A DNA stretch of 64,000 bases from Adiantum capillus-veneris (Eukaryota > Streptophyta > Polypodiopsida > Polypodiales > Pteridaceae). Below the pieces are notes generated by a model. It saw only the letters and a program-made list of their open reading frames with translations, was not told the DNA's origin and searched no databases. Positions 1-9,801 of this stretch are shown here, one piece after another (the first letter of the stretch is position 1; each line of letters opens with the position of its first letter). The stretch spans positions 17,061,912 to 17,125,911 of the forward strand of contig CM043965.1 in assembly GCA_014529385.2 (NCBI GenBank), in the 5' to 3' direction. The translations under genes and the position numbers were made by a program.

Positions 1-1167
1 TCCATAAAATTTCTTCAATCTGAATCCATTCACTGGTTTCACAATCTTTGTTCCAAAGATATCTTTCAACAAAAATGTTCCTTGACCCTGTTCTGATTCA
101 ATCTGATAAGGTCCCAAATATCTCAGCTTCAACTTACCTGGATGTGGTCCCAATTTAGAATTGTATAACATCACCCAATCCCCTTTCTGAAATTTTTTGA
201 ATTTCACCTGCCTAGACATCCATGCATGTCTCCTTTTCTGTCCAATTTCCACCAAATAGGCACTCTGAATTCTATCCTCTTCGAATTTAAGCAGTTCCTT
301 CTGTCTATAAGGAATTGATTCCTCCGGACTTAACTTATGCTGAACTAACAACCTCAAACTTGGAATTACATATTCCATTGGCACCACAGCTTTAATCCCA
401 AAGACCAATTTGAAAGGTGTCATTCCAGTCGACACTTTAAAAGTTGTCCTAAAAGCCCATAGTGCTGAATCCAACTTGTCATCCCGATCCGTTTTGTTTT
501 CCGACACAATCTTCTTCAAAATTCTCACCAACACTTTATTAGAGCTTTCTGCCTGCCCATTTGCTTGAGGATGATATGGGGTAGATTTCTTATGCAAAAT
601 CATGTGTCTGGATGTCAACTCCTGAATCACAGAATTCAAAAAATGTGTTCCGTGATCCGACACTAACTCAATAGGACATCCAAATCTTGTCATAATGTTT
701 TTATATAGAAACCTTGCTACACTTGCTGCTTTATTATCTCTCAAAGCCACTGCTTCCACCTATTTGGTAGCATAATCTGTTGCAACAAGAATATATCTGG
801 AACGTGTCCTCTTTGCCCGTGGTTTTATTGGGCCTACAAAATCCATTCCCCACTTCTGAAATGGTTCTAATGGCAATAGTGGATGATCCTGCATCCTATC
901 CCCTTGTGTAGGCTGCCCCATCTTCTGACATTGAACACATTCCTTGGCAAAACTATGTGCATCCCTCAATAAAAAAGGCCACCAAAGTCCAGCTTGTGAA
1001 ATTTTCCGACCTGTAATCTCCCCTGAGAAACGTTCTCCAGCTGATCCCCAATGTGCCTCCTGCAACACTGCTTTCTGCTCTTCATCCGGAACACATCGTC
1101 TTATAATCTGATCTGCTCCTCTTTTATATAATGCTCTAGCTATAATTAGAAACGGTCTGCTCCTCAA
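1..1167 (-). pseudogene. gypsy-1 pol: integrase (broken, runs off the window)
   Basis: Integrase inserts the cDNA into host DNA. The zinc-binding module is at about 1060-920 (HWG...GER in place of the second His, then CVQCQK). The catalytic core has GMDFVGP with the first Asp near 835, LVSDHGTHF with the second, and HPQANGQAESSNK with the Glu. A TAG at 760-762 replaces the tryptophan of the common TKWVEA motif. Past it the frame is open to position 1, through a WAFRTTF segment to a C-terminal RYLGPYQI and GFRLKKF module. One nonsense codon therefore separates the two halves of an otherwise readable integrase. Confidence 0.9.
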
Positions 1168-1743
1168 TGAAAACTTCTTCCTCTGATCCTAAGACATTGT
1201 CGAAGGTAAAACTCCATCTGTCAGAAACTGAACCATCTGATCATACCAATTGTCAAAAAATTGTCCTTCCACTTGGAACAAATCCTCATTAGGCAATTTA
1301 TCCGATACTCCTGGTAATTACTCCTTATGTTCCAATCTGCTGAGGTAATCTGCCACTGCATGTTAAGTTCCTGGAGTATGAACAACTATGTAATCAAATT
1401 CTTGCAACATGAGCATCCACCTTGCTAATCTGCCTTCCAGTTTTGGCTTTTTTACCAAAAACAATAAAGCCTGATGATCCACATGAAAAACCACTTTGTT
1501 CCCTAACAGATAATGTCGGAATTTTTCCAAAGCAAAAATCATTCTCAAAGCTTCTCTTTCCATAACTGTGTAATTCTTCTCCAGTGCTCTCAACATTCTA
1601 CTAGCATAATAAACCGGCCTAAACCATCCCTTAATCTTCTCCTGCATTAAAACAGCTCCTACTGCCATATCGGAAGCATCAACATACACATGAAACGGCA
1701 ATTCCCAATTTGGTGGTTGAAGTATAGGTGAAACTACCAACAT
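1168..1743 (-). pseudogene. gypsy-1 pol: RNase H and connector (broken)
   Basis: RNase H removes the RNA strand of the replication hybrid. The 1743-1363 part has the usual gypsy features: FHVYVDASDMAVGAVL with the first catalytic Asp, the ALEKNYTVMEREAL segment with the Glu, and FHVDHQALLFLV with the second Asp. It ends at a stop after HTPGT. The same frame resumes with HAVADYLSRLEHK, the usual connector, and meets further stops near 1320 and 1190 before joining the integrase. The stops interrupt one otherwise collinear frame, as expected of slow decay by point mutation. Confidence 0.88.
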
Positions 1744-1755
1744 CTTTTTGATAAT

Positions 1756-3100
1756 CTAAAAAGCCTTCTCTTGAGCTTCTCCCCAGACAAATTCCACTTC
1801 CTTTTTAGTCAAATGACTAAGTGGTGCGCTCACATCCGCCAAATACCTTAAATACCTACCATGCAATTTGATATGTCCAAGAAACCGCATCACTACCTTC
1901 AAATTTTCCGGAGCTACAGCTTTCTGAATGGCACTGATCTTGTCCCCATCAATCGACCTTCCTTCTTGAGAGATAATATGTCCTAACAATCTTCCCTTCT
2001 GTATTGTTATTGCACACTTTTGGGGATTAAGTGACATCCGAAACATCCTACATCTTTCAAAACACTTCCTCAAATATTCCAAATGCCTGACTTTTTCCCC
2101 AAAAACTGAAAAATCATCCATAAAAATACTCATAAAATCTGTCAAATGTGGCTCAAAAGTATTAAAAGTTGCCTTCGAAAACGATGGTGGTCCATTCTTC
2201 AATCCAAAGCCCAACATTGTATATGCAAAAGCTTCCCATTCTGTGATAAAAGCAGTTTCTTCAATATCCTCCTCAGCCATTGGTATTTGATTGTACCCTG
2301 AAAATCCGTCAAGAAAAGTGTACATCTCATGTCCCGCTACATCATCCATAACTAAATCAATAAATTAAAGGCAATGGAAATGGATCTGCAACTATTGCTG
2401 CATTCAATTTTCTGTAATCCACACAAACCCTTAACTTCCCCGACTTCTTGAGTACCACTACAATTGGTGACAACCATTCTGCCTGATCCACTCGCACTAT
2501 AAACCCTGCATTCAACAATTTATCCAATTCCTCTTTCACTTGCTTGGCATAATTTGGATTCATCCTGTATCTTTGTTGGATCAATGGAAAAGCATCCGTT
2601 TTCAAATTTATATGATGCTTATACACTTGAGGATCCATGCCTTTCAAATCAGAATAATCCCATGCAAAGACATCAATATACTTCAACAATAACTCCTTCA
2701 AGTCCTCCTTGAAGCCTTCTTCCAAATGAACACTAACTCTTACCATCTTTGGATGATCCTCCGTTCCCAAATTCAGATCCTGTAAATCATCCTCCTTAAC
2801 TCAAGAAAATTTATTTATCATCTTATCATATAGAGCTTCTGCTCTCTAAATTGCCTCCTTTGGCTCCAATTCTGAATCCTCGATCACAGTTTCCTCTCGG
2901 ATTTTCTTCTCTTCTAAATTTTCCTGTTCCACACCATTCGTATTCCCCTGCAACTGATCAATTCCCAAAATCTTTTTCTACATATTTGTCAATGATTCGC
3001 TCCACATCTACCTCAAATACCGGAACAATTGTTGGATACAATCCACCAACCAAAACTTTGGTTCGTAATTTTCGTAACACCTCGGGGGAGAACCATTTTT
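1756..3100 (-). pseudogene. gypsy-1 pol: acidic linker and reverse transcriptase (broken)
   Basis: Reverse transcriptase copies element RNA into cDNA in cytoplasmic particles. From 3100 to 2771 there is an acidic linker with in-frame stops. From 2770 the RT follows: RVCVDYRKLN in the fingers, catalytic motif A FLDGFSGYNQI, and the catalytic box FMDDF. The frame changes near 2357-2365: the PFPLPLIY segment is in one frame and the following VMDDVAGHEMYTFLDG segment in another. The RT then runs to a TAG at 1754-1756 after EKAF, just before the RNase H. All three catalytic aspartates are present, so inactivity comes from the frame lesions, not from the active site. Confidence 0.9.
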
Positions 3101-3501
3101 TCCACTAATGAAGTGGAGACTGTGGGGGGGAGGGGAAGAGGGAAGGGCGGTAATAATTGCAATTGTGATTGAGATTGAGATTGAGAGTGTGATTGAGATT
3201 GAGATTGTGCACAAGATTGAGACTGAGATTGCGATTGTACTTGAGAGTGAGAGTGTGATTGAGATTGATATCGCGATAGCTCGGGGGTGGTCGAGAGGTT
3301 ATTAAAATAGCTCTGCTCTTTATGTAATCATTATCTTACATCCATATAGATTCTTTATTTCATCTATTTATTCTACGTATTCTATATGTTTCATTATCAA
3401 TGTATTTGCCTCTCCCATGTCGCGTCACATAGATGAAGTGTTATTTATATTACACTTATATTGTATTCAACTACATTTATATATTGATATGTGCTGAATT
3501 T

Positions 3502-3679
3502 CTTGCTGCATGATTCTTGGATTTGTATATGCAATTTAATTTGTGTAAAAGAAATTAGATCAAAAGTTAAACAAATTGAATCTATATCATCTTGTTGCAT
3601 GATTCTTGGATTTGCATATGCAAGTCGATTTGTGTAAAAGAAATTATATCAAAAGTTGAACAGATTGAATGTATATCGT
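3502..3679. repeat. 89-bp diverged tandem duplication
   Basis: Two adjacent copies (3502-3590, 3591-3679) share CTTG(C/T)TGCATGATTCTTGG at the start and a GTGTAAAAGAAATTA core, with about ten substitutions between them. Confidence 0.85.
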
Positions 3680-3974
3680 CTTCAATTTGATTTGAATATT
3701 GAAAGTAGATGAATTAAATGATCTCCATATTTAATTTTTATATGTGCCACATAAATTTTGATGCATGCACTTTAAGAGAAAATTTTGAGGACTACCAACA
3801 TTACCACGGATTAACAAATGGAAATGGAGAGAGAAAACATTTCGTTTGCGACAACAAGTGTGGCAATGGTTCGTCAACAATAGACATGGTAATACTCGCC
3901 TATATATATCCGTGAGTATTACTACGTCTAATGCTGTGTCTATTACCACGGATATTATCGCTATACGGCTTCTC

Positions 3975-4039
3975 AAAAATAAAGGTGCTCATTTGGGCCA
4001 CCCAATTTTGGATGGCCTAAATGTGCACTTTATTTTTTG
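3975..4039. repeat. Imperfect inverted repeat (hairpin)
   Basis: The left arm from 3975 (AAATAAAGGTGCTCATTTGG) pairs imperfectly with the right arm ending at 4039 (AAATGTGCACTTTATTTT) around an AATTTTGG centre. It ends 22 bases before the CACTA-1 terminus and could be an older miniature element. No target duplication is visible. Confidence 0.6.
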
Positions 4040-4061
4040 ACCTACATAAAACATATAAAGA

Positions 4062-4073
4062 CACTACAAGAGG
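4062..4073 (+). repeat. CACTA-1 left terminal inverted repeat
   Basis: CACTACAAGAGG, preceded by AGA at 4059-4061. It matches the right end over 12 bases and the CACTA-2 end at 16474. TNP2-type transposases cut at such termini. Confidence 0.96.
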
Positions 4074-4082
4074 CTCTTCATA

Positions 4083-4196
4083 TTAGCGACGCTCAAAAAA
4101 ATTTTTCCCGGCGTCGCTATAAGCGTCGCAAATTTACAAATAAATTTGCGACGCTCATAGCGACGCTTATAGCGACGCTCATAGCGACGCCAGCTG
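4083..4196. repeat. CACTA-1 left subterminal repeats
   Basis: About seven copies of GCGTCGC or its complement GCGACGC occur, mostly extended by TATA or CAT (for example GCGTCGCTATAAGCGTCGC and GCGACGCTCATAGCGACGC). In En/Spm such arrays bind the accessory protein TNPA. Here the binding role is inferred from position and repetition. Confidence 0.88.
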
Positions 4197-4280
4197 GGGT
4201 AAAAAAAATAACCAAGCGCGCCCAAAAACTCAGATCTCAGATCTGAGTTTTTCGGTGCCCTCAAGCAGAGAGCAGGTAAC

Positions 4281-4320
4281 GCTCTCCCTCACTCTCTCTC
4301 TCTCTCTCTCTTTTTCTTCT

Positions 4321-4356
<36 letters not shown>

Positions 4357-4472
4357 AGAGGAAGGAGAGCCAGGTATGCTCCTTCCCTCTCCTCATTCTC
4401 ATGTTCCCTTCCCCTCTTTCTCTCTCCCTCTCTCTCTCTCTCACACACACACATACACACACACATAGTGTT

Positions 4473-4514
<42 letters not shown>

Positions 4515-4735
4515 AACAAAAACAAAAACGCACACACATACATAAACAAAGAATGCACACACACATTGAGAGAGAAAAAGAGAGAGAGAGCATGCATAAA
4601 CAAAAAACGCACGCATTGAGAGAGGAAAAGAGAGAGAGAACATGCATAAACAAAAAACGCACACATTGAGAGAGGAAAAGAGAAAGAAAACATGCATACG
4701 ATCCAAAAAAACGCACACACATTGAGAGAGAAATA
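4281..4735. repeat. Mixed microsatellites and about four copies of a ~50-bp unit
   Basis: (CT)n at 4281-4320 is followed by (CA)n, more (CT)n and (CA)n, and (GA)n at 4475-4510. From about 4541 to 4735 there are about four copies of a unit made of ACGCACACATTGAGAGAG, a GA-rich stretch and CATGCATAAACAAAAA. Long serine/leucine or arginine/glutamate open frames across it are by-products of the dinucleotide repeats. Confidence 0.9.
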
Positions 4736-5090
4736 AAGAGAAACTAAGGGAGCGTCGTAGGAAACTAATTAAAATTAAAAGACCTAAAGATCTAGCCGAC
4801 AAGGAGTTGAACTCAAGACCTATTATTCAAGAGGGAAATGGCATAATCAATCTATCATACTTGGCATGGGTGATAGAAAGGTTATACCATTTATCTCTTT
4901 TTATTGGCACACACATCCACACACGCGCACACACACAGGAAGAAGAGAGTTATAACGTCGTAGGAAACTATCTTAAAAGACGTTAAAGATTAGGTTATAT
5001 GTAGACTTACATTAAATTAGATTTAGGTTTATTTTTAACTAGATTTACGTTTATTTAAGCTAGATTTAGATTTACGTTATATTAGATTAG
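4736..5090. other. CACTA-1 5' spacer upstream of the captured fragment
   Basis: No gene seen. It is an AT-rich region with a short CA array (4908-4938) and, at its right end, the first copy of the ATTAGATTTA-rich direct repeat that flanks the captured HMA fragment. Confidence 0.6.
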
Positions 5091-5363
5091 ATGCGGGTCT
5101 CCATAGACTGCGATGCCTGCATGAAGCGGGTGAAGAAAGCCATCAATGGAATATAGGGTATTGTTGCCTTCACTCATGGTGGGCTCCGTCGATCCAAAAG
5201 TACTGGTGAAATGTCTTCAGAAGATAGGGAAGAAGGTGGATCTTCAGGGCGGCAAGAGTCACTATATCCCCGACACAATGACCATCTAGACAACCTCTAG
5301 TCATTAGACTTACGTTAAATTAGATTTAGCTTTATTTTTAGTTAGATTTACGTTTATTTAGAT
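5003..5363. repeat. ~58-bp direct repeats flanking the HMA fragment
   Basis: 5003-5060 and 5306-5363 are near-identical, both reading AGACTTAC(A/G)TTAAATTAGA then TTTATTTTTA and TAGATTTACGTTTATTTA. They bracket the captured HMA fragment almost exactly, which points to how it was gained or fixed, for instance repair of a break using a short duplicated filler. Confidence 0.85.
5091..5289 (+). pseudogene. Captured heavy-metal-associated (HMA) domain gene fragment
   Basis: The fragment reads ATG then RVSIDCDACMKRVKKAIN, which carries the metal-binding CxxC (Cys-Asp-Ala-Cys) and the following helix typical of plant HMA proteins. A TAG at 5154-5156 follows. In another frame from 5188 it continues VDPKVLVKCLQKIGKKVDL, the usual end of the same fold, up to a TAG at 5287-5289. 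One nonsense codon and one frameshift separate the halves, so it cannot make the full domain. HMA domains bind copper or zinc ions in the cytosol or at membranes. It lies inside CACTA-1 upstream of the transposase and on the same strand, as expected for host sequence picked up by a CACTA element. The family call is firm; the donor gene is unknown. Confidence 0.82.
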
Positions 5364-5673
5364 TTACGCTTATTTACGTTAGATCGAGTCCACGCAAGAA
5401 TTACTTACGGTTTAGGGTTTAGAGTTAGACGAACAGTGAAAAGATCTACTGTGAAAAGATGTTAAGATGAAGTGAAGTGCTACAGCTAGAGAAGAGGCAA
5501 AGGGATTTTGTCCACTACATGCAGTATCATGTAGACGTGGGTGTGTAGATTTCTTGTACCCACAAATATAGGTATTGACCAATAAAGACGAGATTATAAC
5601 CCGGTGGTTCTGATCTCCGTGCACCTCTAGACCGAGGTGTGCGGGGATTGGACATGACTAGAGAATGTGAGGT

Positions 5674-5731
<58 letters not shown>

Positions 5732-5793
5732 GACGAAGAATGCCAATAGAATATTAAATTTGTTGTCCAGGTTATAAGTTTTTTATCCTCATT
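5290..5793. other. CACTA-1 region between the HMA fragment and the transposase start
   Basis: No gene seen. It holds the second flanking repeat, a non-coding stretch and a (GA)n array (5675-5728). It probably contains the transposase promoter and leader, but I see no decisive TATA box. Confidence 0.5.
5675..5728. repeat. (GA)n microsatellite
   Basis: An uninterrupted AG/GA array of about 54 bases, 65 bases upstream of the transposase start codon. Confidence 0.95.
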
Positions 5794-8700
5794 ATGAGTA
5801 GCGACGAGGATGTGGGACCGTCCAACCGAAACACCTATCTCTCAACGAGGGTCTTATGTCCTTGTAATCAATGCAAGCATGCTGTGCGACGGACAAGACG
5901 TGTTTCTTTGCAGCACGTTCGCGAATTTGGCGAGTTCGATCCATCTATTATAGATCGAGTTGTTGCCAATTATAACTCGTCGGACTCTGACGCTGGCCAA
6001 CAAGCAGCAATCTTGCAACCCAATAGACGTATTCGCATGCGCTTTGGACAAGCAGCATATGTGAGGCCACAAGATGTAGCCTCTGACAGCTCGGGGGATG
6101 ATCATGCAGAGCACATTCCCAACGAGGCAATGTTTGAGCCCGAGATTGATGAAATGATCGAGATGATCATGGATTCAGAAAGGCTTATCTATGATGATAT
6201 GAAAAGTGAAGCCGATACGTCATTGTATAATGGAGCACGTATGTCTAGATTGAAAGCACTCCTGGTTCTTCTCAACATGCAGGCAAAGTTTGGATGGAGT
6301 GACACTAGCGTCACAGCGCTTTTCAGGTGATCTATTACAATTAGTTTACTTTAATAGAACTCTAAATGTATAATGATCTGATAGATTTTTACACGACTGT
6401 ATCATATTTTTATGTTGTGTAGATTGCTGAAAGAGCACATTCTACCAGCTGACAATGTGATGCCAGATTCCCGAGATGAAGCAAGAAAGATTTTGCGAAA
6501 CTTGGGGATGGATTACAATTCTATCCACGCTTGTCCTAATGACTGCATTCTTTTCAGAGGGGAATACACAGACATGGAGAAGTGTCCGAAATGTGATTCC
6601 GAAAGATATCGAGTAGATCTCCACGGGACAAAAATTCCACAAAAGGTTTTGCGACATTTTCCTTTGCTTCCTCGCATCAAGCATTTCTTCGAATGTAAGT
6701 CCATGGCCGCCCTAGCATCATGGCATGAGGAGAATAAATCTTCGGATGGTGTGCTACGAATTCCTGCAGATTGCGCAGCCTGGAAACATATAGATGAAAC
6801 ATGGTCGGATTTTGCGAGGGAAGCTCGAAATTTGCGCTTAGGCCTGGCTATGGATGGCGTAAATCCATTTGGTCAAAGATCAACATCTTACAGTGTATGG
6901 CCCGTTGTCATCGTCAACTACAACATTCCCCCGTGGTTGACTACGAAGAAGGGGCACCTATGGCTAAGCTTGATTGTGCCAGGGCGATATAAAGTGGGGA
7001 ATATGGATGTGTATCTTCGTCCACTATTGGAAGAGCTACAACAATTGTGGATTGGCATAGAGGTGGTGGATATGAGCCGACACACAGGACGACGGAATGC
7101 TTTGATCAGAGGTATTCTAATGTGGACCATGCATGACTATCCCGGGGTAACAGAATGCTCAGGTGATCTATTGACACTCCTCACTCAGACACTGTAAATC
7201 TTGTTTTTTCCCATAGTTGATCTATTATCATGTGTATACATGCAGGGCTTCAAACAAGCGGATACAGAGCATGTGTCACATGTGGACCTAGACTGAATGC
7301 ACGTAGGGCACCCTCACTGAAGAAGCAAATCTACGAAGGTCATCAAGCGTATCTTCCGGAGAATCATGTGTTACGCGACGGCTTTTTGGGAAGAGAGCCA
7401 CCAAGGATGTCTGCACAAGCATGGTTAGAGCAGAAGGAGATGTGCGATGACGGATTGCCTCCAGGGATGAAGAGACTATCTCTATGGTACGAGTTACCAT
7501 ACTGGCCCCGACTCGTGATCAATCACTTGCTCGATCCAATGCACATATTCAAGAATGTGGGTAATCTACTATGGGACCATTTGACCGGCAAGAAAGATAC
7601 TTTGGGAGCCAGAGTTGACCTTAGAAATGTGGATCGTATGGAGCAATATTGGCCGCAAACAGCGTCTGATGGATCGATAAAACTTCCTAAAGCACCATGG
7701 ATTTTCACAGGAGCCCAAGAACGCAAAGTAAAAGAGGCCATTCGATCTTTGCGGACCCCCACTGGCGTAATGCACTCGCTCCGAACGTGTTTTACTAAAG
7801 AAGGAAAGCTTACCGGTTTGAAGTCACACGATTGGCATAAAATGTGTCAGGTACGTTCATAGTGGACTTTAATATCATTGCATAAAATGTGGACTTTAAT
7901 ATCATTGCTGCACATACTTTACAGTTTATTTTACCGGTTGCCATTGAGGGATGTTTGTCTCTCGACATCCGTAACACAATCTACAAACTTGCAAAGCTGG
8001 TGCAATGGATCTCACAAAAGGAGATCGACGTAGACTCCATACCATTCGCCAAACTAAATGCTGCGGAGCTTGTGTGCATGTTTGAGAAACATTTTCCTAC
8101 TACAATACTAACCATTCAGGTGCATCTTCTTGTTCACATAGTTGATGAGCTGGAAATAGCTGGTGTTCGACGAGGCTCTTTACCCTCCCCTTCTTTGCCC
8201 GCCCCCACACCAGCCACAGCATCGCCATCTACGCCAGGTTTTGCACGGCTGACTGTTCCTAGAAGCTACACACCTCTACCTACTCCGCCAGGAGCCACCC
8301 CACTCGACACTCCTCGCTTCGGCGCCCAGACGCCGGTGGAGACACCTGACGTCCGTACCCCCATCGACACGCCGCTAGAGACCCCTGCCGGGACACCCAG
8401 GTTCACGCGTCACCGGCCAGAGGGCTTGCCTTACTCCGTCGACATCAGCGGCGGCATCATCATGGATGATGACGGCAAGAAGGTGATCTCGCGCATGCGT
8501 GGTCTTTGCTCTCAGCTGTTTAGACACTATATACTAAACAAATGGAGTGAAGTACCAAGTGATTTAAAAAACAGAGTCATCAGCATACTTCATGATGAGT
8601 TTCCCGTTCCAACACGGGATCAGCGCTTCAATGAAGACCTGATGAAGATTCGAATGCGCGAATACTGCAAACACAAGCGTTCCGAAGTGCAAAAAGCAAT

Positions 8701-9226
8701 CAAGAATGGGTGGAATAGGCCAGATTGGCTGGCCAAAGAAGATTGGAAGAATGCGAAGAAAGCAGCGCGCGAGAATCCCGACAAGTGGAAGCAACAAAAG
8801 GATGCAGCCAGAGCGCGAGTAGAGGCAGGGAGCTCGCACCACTTGGGGAGCGGTGGATGGGCATCATTTGAGGCCGATTTTGTAAGTCTTTTCACATTGC
8901 TCTTTATGCATGTTCGATAGTTTAGGGTTTATGAGTTTTTTAGTTCTAACATAATGAAATCTTTGTATGTTTTGACAGTGGTCGATGACAGGACGTGATC
9001 CCACACCGTACGAGCGCGAGTACGCAGGCAGGAAGGGCTTAAACGCCCTGATGGACATTCTCAGTTCTCGCGGTGGCATGGTTAGTATTAGGGTTTACTC
9101 TTTTTTACTTTTTGTATTGTTTTATAAATGTCGTTATATGTTTATATTTACTGAAAACTGTCTTATTGTCTTTTTTTGCAGAATCCGACAGATACGCCGC
9201 TTGGACGCGATGAGACGTCTGATTAA
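5794..9226 (+). CDS. CACTA transposase, TNP2 type, fused to a Transposase_24-like C-terminus
   Basis: It encodes the enzyme that excises and inserts the element in the nucleus. I infer exons 5794-6326, 6423-7162, 7246-7850, 7925-8881, 8979-9080 and 9182-9226. All five introns are GT-AG and the exons sum to 2982 bases, an open frame of 993 residues. In order: a transposase-associated zinc region (LCPCNQCKH), the TNP2 core (IHACPNDCILF, LGLAMDGVNPFG, a WTMHDYPG segment, LLDPMHIFKN) and the first half of DUF4218 (FPTTILTIQVHLLVHIVDE). It then passes abruptly into a Pro/Thr-rich stretch (TPLPTPPGATPLDTP) and a Transposase_24-like region (FRHYILNKWSEVP, RFNEDLMK). CACTA-2 keeps the sequence missing at that join, so this looks like an in-frame internal deletion. 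The start is the first ATG of the frame. Intron 7851-7924 has a 20-base direct repeat. Activity is unproven. Confidence 0.88.
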
Positions 9227-9587
9227 ACGACGTCAGTTTAGCCGTAGCTAGATAGCATTAGTTAGGGTTTCTCATAGCTTATGTATCATGAGACGGATTT
9301 TATACGTCTTTTTGAACCATGTATATTATTACATTTGTCACCGCAATTCCTTTTGCCAATCAATTCTTTATGCCTATGATGTTGTACAATTGTCATTATT
9401 ACATTTGCCAATCAATTCAGTTTGCCTATGATGTGTACAATTGTCAATTTTGCAAACAATGCGTCTTGTGGGTGACTATTTTGGGTCTATTATCTACCTT
9501 TGCACTTTTTTTAAAAAGTGAATCAAGTACAATATGGTTGATGGGTGGCAGGGCATTCAATGCCCTGCCACCAAAAAAATATTCTCT
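9227..9587. other. CACTA-1 3' region after the transposase
   Basis: No gene seen. It holds a short diverged duplication (CAATTGTCATTATTACATTTGCC-like segments near 9330-9440) and the hairpin at 9544-9572. Confidence 0.5.
9544..9572. repeat. Perfect hairpin with 14-bp arms and 1-base loop
   Basis: GGTGGCAGGGCATT, a single C, then the exact complement. A decayed version is at 16735-16764 at the same place in CACTA-2, so it belongs to the family and may mark the inner edge of the subterminal zone. Confidence 0.9.
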
Positions 9588-9772
9588 CAGGCGTCGCTAT
9601 AAGCGTCGCTATTTATGGCTCTGTAGCGTCGCTATATGCGTCGCTATACTCTTCTGTGAGAGCGTCGCTATATAGCGACGCCTATAGCGACGCTCTCGTA
9701 GCGACGCTGTTAGCGACGATTTTAGCGACGCCGGGGGTTATAAAAACCCAATGTATTTCCGTCGCTAACAGC
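9588..9772. repeat. CACTA-1 right subterminal repeats
   Basis: About ten copies of GCGTCGCTA or TAGCGACGC in both orientations, clustered before the right terminus and matching those at the left end. Confidence 0.88.
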
Positions 9773-9789
9773 GTCACAAGAGCACACAA

Positions 9790-9801
9790 CCTCTTGTAGT
9801 G
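9790..9801 (-). repeat. CACTA-1 right terminal inverted repeat
   Basis: CCTCTTGTAGTG, the exact complement of the left end, followed by AGA at 9802-9804. Confidence 0.96.

Larger units (their letters stand above)
1..3105 (-). mobile_element. Decayed Ty3/gypsy element (gypsy-1), pol part only
   Basis: Read on the minus strand, pol-like sequence runs from about 3105 down to the window edge in the order linker, reverse transcriptase, RNase H, integrase. No gag, protease or LTR is visible. The upstream end stops abruptly near 3105, where purine-rich low-complexity DNA begins, so the copy is 5'-truncated; its 3' end lies outside the window. The frame is broken by several nonsense codons and one frameshift, but spacing is otherwise normal. 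This is an old, inactive copy; it is the most decayed gypsy element in the window. Confidence 0.93.
3106..4061. other. Spacer between gypsy-1 and CACTA-1
   Basis: No gene seen. It starts with a G-rich stretch (3124-3150) and a purine array built on GATTGA (3160-3270), then AT-rich DNA, an 89-bp tandem duplication and an imperfect hairpin next to the CACTA-1 insertion point. Short open frames here have no recognisable domain. Confidence 0.6.
4062..9801 (+). mobile_element. Complete CACTA (En/Spm-type) DNA transposon, CACTA-1
   Basis: The element is 5740 bp and has every structural mark of a CACTA element. It begins CACTACAAGAGG at 4062 and ends with the exact complement CCTCTTGTAGTG at 9801. 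It is flanked by the 3-bp duplication AGA (4059-4061 and 9802-9804), the length typical of the superfamily. Both ends carry subterminal arrays of GCGTCGCTATA in both orientations. Inside are a captured HMA-domain fragment (5091-5289) and one plus-strand transposase gene (5794-9226). Compared with CACTA-2 in this window, it lacks the middle of the usual coding content. Ends, duplication and reading frame are all intact, so the copy looks recent. Confidence 0.95.

Noticed and set aside
3108-3305. Small plus-strand frame over the GATTGA purine array
   Set aside because: Composition (Ile, Glu, Val repeats) follows from the simple repeat.
4230-4802. Long open frames rich in Ser/Leu or Arg/Glu over 4230-4802
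   Set aside because: They are translations of (CT)n, (CA)n and (GA)n arrays, open in many frames on both strands at once; no domain.
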